Source: Oscillospiraceae bacterium
Lineage (GTDB): Bacteria > Bacillota > Clostridia > Oscillospirales > Ruminococcaceae
DNA: 64,000 nt
Direction of reading: 5' to 3'
Assembly: GCA_024684395.1 (NCBI GenBank)
Contig: JAIKWY010000110.1
Location: forward strand, 1 to 64,000
Part shown: in pieces, positions 40,756-51,300 of the stretch
Layout of the letters: each line of letters opens with the position of its first letter
Position numbering within the stretch: position 1 is the first letter of the stretch
The notes under the pieces: model-generated
What the model was told of the DNA's origin: nothing
Database searches by the model: none
The model's input: the letters and a program-made list of their open reading frames with translations, nothing else
Program-made: the position numbers and the translations under genes

Positions 40756-42543
40756 GTGAGAATCGAATTTAAAGCCTATGGCGGAACAGGCTCTCTGGTC
40801 GGCAGATGCTTTCTGGCATTGCTGGCACTCAATGCCTGCGATAAGGTGTATTCGCCGGATGACAAGTGCGTCATCTACCAGATGGACTACGATGACGAGC
40901 CGCCGGGAGCTTCCGGGCAGAACGATGCCTACTACTTCAAGGATGTCTGCTTTGAGAACTACAAGAAGCTGCACGAGCGTGGGCTGCATTTTCTGGCTCC
41001 GATCGAAGTGGAACTCTCTCGTGTCACGCTCAAATCCGTCCGGGATTATGCCTACCCGAACGAGACGGAATACAGCCTGAACTCCCTGTTCTGCCGTGGC
41101 AAGAACAGCGGCGCGGTGCAGGAACTGCTCTCCGCTGCGTTCACAGCCGGTTCCGGCAGCAGCGAGCTGCGGCTCTCCAATGCGCACGGCTGCTATGGCG
41201 ACCTGGCAGTCAACGGCTTCATCAGCGAGCGCATCATCGAGACCAATGCCTTCAAGGAAATGCATGTGTATGATGATCTGAGAGCGAATCCGCAGGGGGC
41301 GATCGTGTTCTATGCCGGCTCTACCGACGGCGGTACAGCCAACACCATGATCGACAAGGATGTCCGCTCGCTCCTGCACTGCCTGAAGGGCGGCAATATC
41401 GCCGTGGATCATTCCCGTCCGTTCAAGCTCTACGGACTGCGTACAACGCCGTACAGCAAGTTTGAGCTTGTCGGTTCCGAGTCGCAGCTTGCCGTGGTAA
41501 GCTCGATCCTGCGGGATAAGTTCGAGATGTCCAAGGGCGTACTGGAAAATATCAATACGCAGAACGAACTTGCAGCCGGGAAACAAAATGCTGGTATCGA
41601 CGACTACAGCTATTACAACCTGAACGACGGTACTACGGATTACTGGCTCGACGGCCTGTTCATTGCGGGCAGCGATTCTCTTGATGTGACAGCATGGGAG
41701 GCGAAGAAGGACAACCAGTTCCATCCGACCCACTTTACCGAGCTGGCGCTTGCGATGCAGGCGATGGATGCGATCGCCAACCGTCTGCCGAATCTGCCGC
41801 AGAATGTGCCGTGCATCTATGGCTACAATGACGGCGGCAATGTGGACGGCAACCGTAATCCTGTTACGCTGCAGTCCTTCTTTGGTGACAGATCTGTTTC
41901 CTATGAATATGAGATCTATGACAGCCAGGCAGGCGGTGAAGGTGCATTTGATCTGGCAAAGTATGTCAGAGCCATCCTGCTGACGCTGGTCGCTGTCAAG
42001 AGCAGAATGGTCTCCGATTTCAGATACCCGAACAGTGCACCGGAATATGTCAGGGACATCTTCCGACACGCTGAAAACGACATGGATACAGTCTGCCCGC
42101 TGATCGCTGATGAACTGGAGAAGTTCCTGGAGGAGGCGAAGTTCATCGTCATGGCACTGTATGATGCGATGACCTATTCGACATTCGGCGCAGGTTCTTC
42201 CCCCATCGCACTGATGGAGGAGGAGATCAAGTACCTCTATTCCACCGATACGCTCAACAACACGATCAGCATGTCGGCGAATGATTCGCTGTCCATTGAT
42301 GACCAGGTACCCTTCTGCAAGGTCGAGCTGCGTGCCAAGACGGCTAATCCGCAGTTTTATGTGCTGGATATGATGCATACGTTCAACTATCACGATGGCG
42401 GTATGTTTAGCGGTAAGAAGAAAAAGCTCATAGGCGAGGAGCTGTATCTGAACTTTGGCGGCGGTGCTGATCCTCGTACAGCAGCGCTGATCGCCAATAA
42501 TATGATCCAGCGTACCTTTGAGACCTACCTCTATCTGATGTAA
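40756..42543 (+). CDS. Tubulin/FtsZ-like candidate protein
   Basis: A 595-residue soluble protein. Its N-terminus, MRIEFKAYGGTGSLVGRC, fits the first nucleotide-binding loop of a tubulin-like Rossmann fold, and VFYAGSTDGGTANTMI (Gly188-Ala195 region) fits the Gly-rich tubulin signature loop. The spacing suits enlarged bacterial tubulin-like proteins, but I cannot confirm the fold or GTPase activity. I chose GTG at 40756; the TTG at 40744 sits directly on the AAGAAGGG ribosome site. No signal or membrane segment. It precedes two giant actin-fold proteins, so a cytoskeletal role is the working idea. An unrelated ATP/NAD-binding fold remains possible. Confidence 0.65.
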   Translation: MRIEFKAYGGTGSLVGRCFLALLALNACDKVYSPDDKCVIYQMDYDDEPPGASGQNDAYYFKDVCFENYKKLHERGLHFLAPIEVELSRVTLKSVRDYAYPNETEYSLNSLFCRGKNSGAVQELLSAAFTAGSGSSELRLSNAHGCYGDLAVNGFISERIIETNAFKEMHVYDDLRANPQGAIVFYAGSTDGGTANTMIDKDVRSLLHCLKGGNIAVDHSRPFKLYGLRTTPYSKFELVGSESQLAVVSSILRDKFEMSKGVLENINTQNELAAGKQNAGIDDYSYYNLNDGTTDYWLDGLFIAGSDSLDVTAWEAKKDNQFHPTHFTELALAMQAMDAIANRLPNLPQNVPCIYGYNDGGNVDGNRNPVTLQSFFGDRSVSYEYEIYDSQAGGEGAFDLAKYVRAILLTLVAVKSRMVSDFRYPNSAPEYVRDIFRHAENDMDTVCPLIADELEKFLEEAKFIVMALYDAMTYSTFGAGSSPIALMEEEIKYLYSTDTLNNTISMSANDSLSIDDQVPFCKVELRAKTANPQFYVLDMMHTFNYHDGGMFSGKKKKLIGEELYLNFGGGADPRTAALIANNMIQRTFETYLYLM

Positions 42544-42609
42544 TTTGCATGACATCAGATAATACTTGTCATTCTAAATCAAGCTTCGGATGAAAGGAGT
42601 ACCTGAACT

Positions 42610-45600
42610 ATGAGCTTTACATTACCCGGCGCTGCAATGGCGCACCTCGGTACACAGCCCATCAAAATGGCTGACCTGAAGAGCAAAGTCGATGCTTGGG
42701 GCAAGGCTTACCGTGACGGTAAAAATGGAGCACCGACTTACAAATCCTGCAATAAGTCTGCGGCGTATTTCTATTTCCTCAAGATGAATATGTCCATGTT
42801 CAGTGCCGATGAGCAGACGGCGTTTTTATCGGATCCCGATGATCCGAAATTCAAGGACCACAGAAAGATCATGATCCTGCTTGCCAATATCCTGCTGCGG
42901 GATTACTGTGACCTGAAGATCGGCGCACGGCTCATTGACTACAGAACGGTCTGCGCTTATGACGGCGTACACAATGACCTGATCAATCTGGTCGAGGGCT
43001 GGGCAAAGGAGATCGACGATCAGGATTATGAGAAGCTGACCGAGATCTATATGCAGATCGATGGGGAGAAGTATCCCATCGCCTTCTATTCCACACAGCA
43101 TTTCGTGATCTTCCCGTTCAATACGATCAATTCCATCGTGCAGGATCGGATGATCGGCTGGGACGGCGCAAAAAAGGACTATACGATGGCTGCGCTCTTC
43201 AGAGATATTGCGGAGAGACCGATGAGCGACCGTGCGCTGTATGCGGCGCTCGTGCATCCGGATGCCGGACTGGGACATCCTGTTCTCGATACACTGGCTG
43301 ACTGGCTCCGGAACAACCGCAGTGTCACCCGTGCGGGCGGTGCTGCCTATCCGACAAGATTTGAATACATCCCGATCGACGATACGACCGCCACGCTGAC
43401 CAAGCTGCCGATCGCAAAGCTGCCCCCGATCCCCAAGGACAAATTCTCTGAGCAGCTCCTCATCATCCAGGCAAATACCAATGTCAAGAACGGCGAGTTC
43501 GGTCTTTGCCAGGTAGCGAACAACAGCATCGGCGTGATGGAGGCAGGTGCTCCGATGCACGCTGTGGTCGCTCCGCTCAGCAAGGAGCTCATCGAGAGCT
43601 TTTATGCACCGCAGGACGGCGCGAATATCAGCTTCATGGGCTGCACTGTCCTGAAAAACGGTCCGGACTACCATGTAACGATCACTCTGGATATCGACGG
43701 ATGCCCGACAGCGTTCAAAAAGGTCTATCTTCCGTCCGATGTCAAGAAGTGCAATAACTTCCCGCTGATCTCGCTCCTGACCAAGGGAAAGGACGAATCT
43801 ACGCCGGTTCGTCTGTACAGAACGGATTATGAAAAATCAGGCAGCTCGACTTCGCCGGTCTTCCTGGACGGTAAGAGCATCAAGCTCGGCGAAAGCGGTG
43901 ACAGCCGTGAGCTTTCTTTTAAGAATGGTGAGGGCGTCAGACAGGATCAGTTCTATTATTCCAGTGTCGGCTATCATGATCCGATCGCCGGAAAGAGCTA
44001 CTACTGCGGTTATCTGCTGTTTGAAAAGAGCGGTCCGCAGTCGCTGTACAGCAAGGCGCTGGCATCTATCGATACGGCTGTTATCATCGACGAGGAGAAC
44101 GAGATCGCTCAGATCGCCAAGGTCAACCGCCTCGATATGTCGGACGTGACTGCATACAATGTTTACAATGACCGCATCCTGTTCTTCAGCACCAACGGCC
44201 GTGATGATCTGGATAAGGCTATCCTCAACAGATGCTGGGGTACGCTCGGCAGCACGATCTTCTCGACCAACGACGGCAAATATGCACTGGCACCGTTCAG
44301 CAAGGAGTTTGCTGAGATGGTCGCAAACGGTGACGTAACGATCTCCTCCGCTCCGGCTCCGGTGCTCCAGAGCAGCGGTGTGGACTGGATCTTCTCGGTC
44401 GCATTTGATTTCAACGGCAAGCTGATGAAGACGGCACCCCATGTATACCATCAGGATGAGCAGTTCACGATGCCGAATCCGCCGTTCTTCTATGTTGTCA
44501 AGACCGTGGGCGGACAGTCTCTCACTGCCGGCTATGAGGTCATCAAGGTCGCCAACATGGGCACGAATGCGGTCAATAACACCGTGGATTCCAATGACCT
44601 GACCTTCAAGCTCGAGAACAAGGTCATCCAGACGAGCCTCTTCGTAACCCCCGGCGCCAATGCGTCGAATGTCTTCATCCACGCATACAACGGCAATGAC
44701 TATCTCGGTCAGATCACGCTGAATCTGAGCGATTATGCTCTGCCGAGCGGCTTCCATGCGCTCCTGGATGACCAGATGAGCTGCGCCGTTATCATCCTGA
44801 TCAAGGATAAGGGCATGAACCAGCCCAAGGAGATCATCACAGGTACGGTATTTGATGATAATCTGTTCCTGATCGTCAAGGAGCCGAACCGTGCGATCTA
44901 CACAGAGTACCAGGCATGGAGAAGAGATGACCTTGTTGTGGATATCGGCGGCATGACCTCCGAACAGGCAGAGGGCAAGGAGTACCAGGCTGTCTTCCCG
45001 TTCAGCCTCCGGATGCTCCAGAACATCAACAACGGCAGTATCCAGATGGTGCCTGACTCCACGAAGATCACCTTCAATGAGCTGGAAAAGCGCTATGAAG
45101 TATCAGTCTCCATCATGAACCCGAATGCGGCGAATACCTGCGTCGTTTTCAACATGAATTATAATCTGGGGCAGGGCAAGGTCGTGAAGTGCGACAATCT
45201 GCCGTTCGTGATCGCTGTGGAGGGCGGCCAGCAAAGAGGTCTTGCCCGCTTCAATAACGATATCCCTAATGTGATGCTGAACCACATCGACGGCTCGCAG
45301 CTGAACATTGAGGTCGTTGAGAACGGCGAGACAAAGCTCGAGGACGGCGGCAATATCGTTCCGATCAATGCAGATCAGGTCGTGCTGCGCCTTTCCACCA
45401 CCTCTTCGGCATTCGGCAATTCCCGTGTGAGCTGTCATATCCTCTACCAGGCAACGGCTCCCATCACGGACGGCGTGTTCTCGCTCCAGTCCGAGGAGAC
45501 CGGCGAGCAGCTCGTAATTGATTACGATGCCGACAAGCAGACCGTTACCAAGCTCGATGTCTTCACCGATTATGTGATCTTTACGATCCCGATGCTGAGA

Positions 45601-48384
45601 AACGGTGAGCCGCAGGTATTTGCAGGTGGTACACAGTGTACGCCCGCAACACCGCTTGGTGCCAATAAGGAGCCGGAGTCCCGTATCTATTCGATCCCTG
45701 TGACGATGAAATTCACAGATCTGATGGAGCGCCGCTATCGTGAGAACCGCGGCGATGTGCGGATCTCGGCTTACAGCAATGTCAAGTTCCAGAGCCGGAA
45801 GCCTGACGGCACGCTGTGCCAGTATGTGGTGAATGATTCGTATGATCTCTATGTAGAGATCAACATCCAGGGTCTCAATACCACATGCGGTCCTGCCAAG
45901 ATCAGCAAGATCTATCCGCGCGACAAGGTCATCGACTTTGTGGGCTATGAGCTGCCGACGCTGACGGTATTCCCGTATGTCAACTTTGTGGCAGATGATT
46001 CGTTCGGCGCCAACATGGCTGGCAAGCCCCTGTGGCAGAAGTATAATTACGCCAAGTTCACCAGCATGACCTTGACACCGGAAAAGGCAATGGAACCCCG
46101 TGAGCATGAAGCACTCGGTTCTCGTGTGGACTTCTGGGTGAACGGCAAGAAGATCATCTTCAAGAAGCGCAAGAGCAAGCTGCCGCAGCTGAGCACCGAA
46201 GAGAAGGAAATGAAGGTCGGTACTGTCAACGGCTGGGGACGCTATATCCATATGACCTATGACGGCTCGGCAGATGTCGCACCGGCACAGGCGATCGACA
46301 CCATCCTCGACAAGAAGGAATTTGGCTGTATCATCATGGATCTGCCGACTCCGGTCCCGGTTTCCGCCAATATGACCGCAACGGTCGGCGTGGACTTCGG
46401 TACCAGAAACTCCATCATCGCGCTGCAGTCCAACGGTATGGTCAGGACGATCTTCCCGTATCACGGCAACCGCGAGCTGCAGCAGGTCATCATCCCGAAC
46501 ATGTTCCATGACGAGTTCAATGAGCTGTCCAACTACTGCTATATCCCGCATTTCCCGGCTATCCCCGGTGTTCCGGGCGGTTCCGGCTGCGGCAAGTTCG
46601 CATCCTCTATCATGGTCTATGCCGGTGTGAGAGATCCGAATGAACGGATCCTGCCGTATGACCTGGGCTTTGTACCGAATGTACAGGGCAGCGTCCTGCG
46701 GAAGATCATGGACGGTATGGGCGGAGCAGGTACTGGCTGCATGGGCGATGATCTGGGCTTCTATACGGACCTTAAGGTCTCTACAGACGCCAGGGACAAG
46801 GATAAGGTCGATCTGATGCGCCGCAATGTCCGCACCTTCATCAAGAGCATCATGTTCCATACGGTGCTCAACAGCTTCCAGGCAGGCTGCGGCAACATCA
46901 ACATCCGCTTCTCCACGCCTTCCGACAGCTATGCCCGTGAACTGGGCAAGGTCTGGGAAGAGGCGCGGGAGTATATCATGGATTTCATCCCGGAGTGCGC
47001 ACACGGCAATATCCATGTCGGCGACTATGCGACCGAGGCAGCGGCGCTCTTTGAGGACCTCACGGTAAATATGCCCGGCGGTCTCGGCGGTATGCCCAAG
47101 TATTCGGCGATCGCTGACGGCGGTGACGGTACCTATGACTTCACCATCAACAAGTATGAGGGCGGCAAGCTCTCGACCCCGGCAGGCGGCGAGTTCTCGC
47201 TGCGGTATGCCGGTCAGCAGATCATGACAGATAGTGTCAATGCCTTCTATGATCATCTTGTTGCCAGAAACAACGGCTTCCACAATGCGAATGTCAGAAC
47301 GCAGTTCCGCAACATGTGGGACGTTGATCCGAGCGACAAGGATGCGGTGGCGACACTGACGGAAATGGTCGAGAACCTCTCCAGCTTCCGTGAAAAGAAG
47401 GGCACTGACCGTGAGATGGAAAAGACACTTGCACTGATGCTCGTGGAGCAGTTCGGTATCGACTACAGCAAGATCATTTCTTCGAATCCTACGTCGCTGG
47501 ATGATTATGTGAACCCTGAGTATCTGAACTTCGTCCGCATGATCCAGTACAAGTTCCTGTTCCTGTTCAATGTCCTCGGTGAGCAGATCCGCAAGACGAT
47601 CCGGCTCGACCAGGAAAACCAGAACAGCTTCAATGTATACCTCTTCGGCGGTACCTCGCAGGCGCTCCTGATCGCGGAGCCGCTGTGCCAGGGCAATATC
47701 AATGTGTTCAGCGGCAACGTTTCCAATATCCCGATGGCGATGTTCATTGATGCGATGCTGGATCTGCCCCGCAATGTACACGGTGAAAAGTATGGCATCA
47801 AGTTCCTTCCTGCACCGAACAATCTGAAGCTGGAGATCGCAAGAGGTCTGATCCAGATGCCGGCTGCTTCTCTTAAGAGCTCTCGCCATGCAAACAGCGG
47901 TGTGATGCCGAACCTGATGGCAGGCGCTGCTCCTGCTGCCGGCGCAGCAACGGATCCCTTTGGTGCAGCAGGCGGTCTTGCAGGCTTCGGCGTAGCGGGC
48001 GGTCTTGCAGGCTTTGGTGCCGGAACGGCGGCAACGGCAGATAACAATGCTGATCCGAGAGATGCCGTACAGCCGCAGACGATCGATGCTTTCATTAAGG
48101 ATCTCAAGGACATCCTGAACCAGCGTACTGTCAAGCTCGCACAGGGCGAGGTCTGCATCGACTACTTCCTGAAATTCCTGGATGAGAAGAATCAGCAGAT
48201 CACGCTCTCCAAGATCCTCGATGATAAGTATGTCAGAGCCGAGCTCTCCCAGAGCCTTACCACCATGTGGAACAGGGTCAAGGAGGAGAATCCGAATATT
48301 GATGACTCCAAGCTGCTGTACCATATCTATACGCTGAAGATGGTAAGTGCGGCGATCGAGGTCTTCCTCAGAAGCGGTAATTAA
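42610..48384 (+). CDS. Giant protein with actin/Hsp70-fold ATPase domain
   Basis: A 1924-residue cytoplasmic protein. The first 300 residues are helical and unassigned. A beta-rich module then occurs three times (about 318-386, 558-630 and 794-865), each opening (A/F)PxSxxL/F and ending in a Pro-Phe-hydrophobic strand. The C-terminal half has the three actin/Hsp70 nucleotide motifs: phosphate 1 VGVDFGTRNSIIAL (1259-1272), phosphate 2 IADGGDGTYDFTI (1501-1513) and adenosine loop YLFGGTSQALL (near 1677-1687). A Gly/Ala-rich GGLAGFG repeat (near 1790-1805) and a helical tail follow. Residues 749-1924 are paralogous along their length to the next gene. AAAGGAG lies before the ATG. Confidence 0.85.
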   Translation: MSFTLPGAAMAHLGTQPIKMADLKSKVDAWGKAYRDGKNGAPTYKSCNKSAAYFYFLKMNMSMFSADEQTAFLSDPDDPKFKDHRKIMILLANILLRDYCDLKIGARLIDYRTVCAYDGVHNDLINLVEGWAKEIDDQDYEKLTEIYMQIDGEKYPIAFYSTQHFVIFPFNTINSIVQDRMIGWDGAKKDYTMAALFRDIAERPMSDRALYAALVHPDAGLGHPVLDTLADWLRNNRSVTRAGGAAYPTRFEYIPIDDTTATLTKLPIAKLPPIPKDKFSEQLLIIQANTNVKNGEFGLCQVANNSIGVMEAGAPMHAVVAPLSKELIESFYAPQDGANISFMGCTVLKNGPDYHVTITLDIDGCPTAFKKVYLPSDVKKCNNFPLISLLTKGKDESTPVRLYRTDYEKSGSSTSPVFLDGKSIKLGESGDSRELSFKNGEGVRQDQFYYSSVGYHDPIAGKSYYCGYLLFEKSGPQSLYSKALASIDTAVIIDEENEIAQIAKVNRLDMSDVTAYNVYNDRILFFSTNGRDDLDKAILNRCWGTLGSTIFSTNDGKYALAPFSKEFAEMVANGDVTISSAPAPVLQSSGVDWIFSVAFDFNGKLMKTAPHVYHQDEQFTMPNPPFFYVVKTVGGQSLTAGYEVIKVANMGTNAVNNTVDSNDLTFKLENKVIQTSLFVTPGANASNVFIHAYNGNDYLGQITLNLSDYALPSGFHALLDDQMSCAVIILIKDKGMNQPKEIITGTVFDDNLFLIVKEPNRAIYTEYQAWRRDDLVVDIGGMTSEQAEGKEYQAVFPFSLRMLQNINNGSIQMVPDSTKITFNELEKRYEVSVSIMNPNAANTCVVFNMNYNLGQGKVVKCDNLPFVIAVEGGQQRGLARFNNDIPNVMLNHIDGSQLNIEVVENGETKLEDGGNIVPINADQVVLRLSTTSSAFGNSRVSCHILYQATAPITDGVFSLQSEETGEQLVIDYDADKQTVTKLDVFTDYVIFTIPMLRNGEPQVFAGGTQCTPATPLGANKEPESRIYSIPVTMKFTDLMERRYRENRGDVRISAYSNVKFQSRKPDGTLCQYVVNDSYDLYVEINIQGLNTTCGPAKISKIYPRDKVIDFVGYELPTLTVFPYVNFVADDSFGANMAGKPLWQKYNYAKFTSMTLTPEKAMEPREHEALGSRVDFWVNGKKIIFKKRKSKLPQLSTEEKEMKVGTVNGWGRYIHMTYDGSADVAPAQAIDTILDKKEFGCIIMDLPTPVPVSANMTATVGVDFGTRNSIIALQSNGMVRTIFPYHGNRELQQVIIPNMFHDEFNELSNYCYIPHFPAIPGVPGGSGCGKFASSIMVYAGVRDPNERILPYDLGFVPNVQGSVLRKIMDGMGGAGTGCMGDDLGFYTDLKVSTDARDKDKVDLMRRNVRTFIKSIMFHTVLNSFQAGCGNINIRFSTPSDSYARELGKVWEEAREYIMDFIPECAHGNIHVGDYATEAAALFEDLTVNMPGGLGGMPKYSAIADGGDGTYDFTINKYEGGKLSTPAGGEFSLRYAGQQIMTDSVNAFYDHLVARNNGFHNANVRTQFRNMWDVDPSDKDAVATLTEMVENLSSFREKKGTDREMEKTLALMLVEQFGIDYSKIISSNPTSLDDYVNPEYLNFVRMIQYKFLFLFNVLGEQIRKTIRLDQENQNSFNVYLFGGTSQALLIAEPLCQGNINVFSGNVSNIPMAMFIDAMLDLPRNVHGEKYGIKFLPAPNNLKLEIARGLIQMPAASLKSSRHANSGVMPNLMAGAAPAAGAATDPFGAAGGLAGFGVAGGLAGFGAGTAATADNNADPRDAVQPQTIDAFIKDLKDILNQRTVKLAQGEVCIDYFLKFLDEKNQQITLSKILDDKYVRAELSQSLTTMWNRVKEENPNIDDSKLLYHIYTLKMVSAAIEVFLRSGN

Positions 48385-48386
48385 AA

Positions 48387-51300
48387 ATGATGAATGATAT
48401 CCTTGAAAACGGCGGGCTGTTCAGTGACTATCTGTTCCTGATCGCAAAAGAGCCGTCCCGTGAGAACTACAGCGAATACAAAGCGTGGCAGACAGCGGGT
48501 CTGTTGACGGATATCGCAGATGAAACAGCTTCGCAGGCAAAAGCCGGGGGATACAGAGCTGTATTCCCCAGCAGCCTGGAGCTGCTGCAAGGCGAAGACG
48601 GCGTGCAGCTGCTGACGGACTCGATCCGTATCACGTATGCGGCGAATGAGGACTGCTATTATGCGGCAGCAAGGATCCGTCTTGAGAATGGCGATGTACA
48701 GCGCTGTGAGAAGAAGTATGATCGGGACAAGGTCGTCAGGTGCGATGCTTTGCCGTTTGTCGTAGCTGTAGAAGATGCAGGGCGGCAGTGTGGACTTGTC
48801 CGTTTCGACAATACAGGCAGTGCGCCGGCGCCGGAGCATGTCAGCTGCCGCGAGATGCACATGGATGTCGTAGAGGATATGACAGCCGCACTCGAAAGCG
48901 GCGGCGGGATCATCCCGATCCGAAAAAAAACGGCGCTCCTCCGGCTGACGGTGCCGTTCGGTGCGGCAACAGCAAGCTGCTGTCTGCTGTATCAGGCGGA
49001 AAAGCCGGTCAAAGCCGGTCTGTTCACAGTCGGTTCCGGCGAAACGGGCGTGCAGTATATCCTGCACTACGACGAAGCGTCCCGCACGGTGACGGAAGTC
49101 GATGCCTTTACAGAGTACCTGTGCTACACGATCCCGATGCTGACTTTAAACGAGCCACCGACATTTGCAGGCGGTGCCAGGTGTACGGAAGCAAGACCGC
49201 TCGGCATGGACAATGATCCGGAGCTCCGCATCTATTCGATCCCTGTGACGATGCAGTTTACCGGGCTGATGAAGGACGGTGGTGCGTCGATCCCTTACTA
49301 TGCTGCTGTGAATTACCAGAACGTCAGCGAGGACGGGAGGCTCCTGCCGTGCGTCGTGGATGATCTGCTGGATGTCCGCGTGACGATCACTCTTCAGTTC
49401 TCCCGGAATCCGGGCGTTGGACCGATGAAGATCAGCAAAAACTATCCGACGGAAAAGATCATTGAATTTGTCGCCTATGAGCTGCCGACGCTGACGATGT
49501 TCCCCTATGTCAACTTTGTGGCGGATGAGTCGTTCGGCAAGGAGCTGGAAGGCAGACCGCTGTGGAAGCATTACCAGCTTGCAAGGATCATAAACAGTTA
49601 CCAGGCGCCGGAACGTGTGCAGGAGTTTCGTGAGCGGGAAGCACTCGGCTCCCGTGTGGACTTCTGGATGAACGGCGGGAAGATCCCCTTCCGGAAGCGC
49701 AGCAGCAGGATGCAGGCTCACAGCAACGAAAGCGTGGAATTGCAGATCGGCACGGTCAATGCGTGGGATCGGTATATCCATATGGTGTATGACGGTTCTG
49801 ATGAACTGGCAGTGCCGCAGGAGATAGACACCAGCCTTGACGGGAAGGAACTCGGCTGTATCATCATGGATCTGCCGAAGCCTGTGAAGGTCAGTGCCAG
49901 AATGACGGCATCCTTCGGCGTGGACATCGGGGCAAGAACGACCATGATCGCCATGCAGTCGAGTGCGGCGATAACGACGGTCTATCCGTACTGCGGCAGT
50001 CAGAAGCTGCACGAGACGATCATCCCGAACATGTTCCCGGACATACTGGCAGAAATATCCGATATCGCCTATATCCCGCATTTTTCCGGGAGACCCGGCG
50101 TGCCGGGAGGTGCAGGCTGCGGGAAGTTCCTTTCCACGGTCATGGTCTATGACGGAATGTCGGATCAGAATATGCTGCTTGCGCCGTATACAGATGCATT
50201 CGTACCGGATGTAGAGGGCTGCTTCCTCTATGCGCTTATGGAGAACGGAGCAGCGGATACGGCGGGGTATCAGAGTGCGGCAATGCCGAAGCAGGCTGCG
50301 CCGCAATTGAAAAAAACCATACAGACACGGGATCATCTCGTTCTGCTCAGGAGCATTCTGTTCCATTCGATCCTCAACAGCTACCAGGCGGGCTGCGGTG
50401 ATCTGCTCATCCGCTTCACAGCGCCTTCTGTGGATACAGCGATGCGTGCGGGGAAGCTGTGGCAGGAAGCGGCTGCCTATCTGGATGAACTGGTCATCCC
50501 GCAGGCGAAGGCGCATATCCAAGCCGGGGAGTATGCTGCTCTGACGAGTGACGTGCTTCTGGAGTGGATCAAAAACGACAGAGCGAGCGCCGTCGGAGGA
50601 CTTCCGAAGTATTCCGTCATCACGGACGGCGGCGACCGGTCGTATGACATCTCCGTCTGCAAGTATGAACGAGGCGAGCTCAGAAAAGTCCCGGGCGGCA
50701 CGTTCTCCGTGCAGTATGCCGGACAGCAGATCGTGGTGGAAAGTATCCTTGCTTTCTATCGGCATCTTGTGGCGAAAAACCACGGCTTTCACAATGGGAA
50801 CGTCATCGGGCAGTTCCGGAAATTGTGGAAGACCGATGCAAACGATCAGAATGCTGAGGCGCTTCTGGAAAAGATGCTCTCCTGGTTCAGAGACTGTATG
50901 GAGCGGGAGCCCGGAGGCGGCGAGAGGGCTAAGGAGCTCGTGCTGCTGCTCATCGGGCAGTTCGGCATCGACTACGATGCGCTCCTTGATCCGAATGCCA
51001 GAACACTCGACGATTATATCGTAAAGGATTATTTATATCTGGTGCGCATGATCCAGTGCAAGTTCCTCTTCCTGTTCTACAGCATCGGCGGGCTGCTCCG
51101 CAGAACGGCAAGTCTGAAGCAGGAGATCGAAACCTGCATCAACATCTATCTCTTCGGCGGGGCTGCACAGGCACTGCTTATGGCAGAGCCGCTGTGCAAG
51201 GGCGATCTCCGGACGTTGGCGGAGCATTACGATCAGCTTCCCATGGGGTTGTTCATAGATGCGATGATGGCACTGCCGGACAATGTGAACGGCAGCAGAT

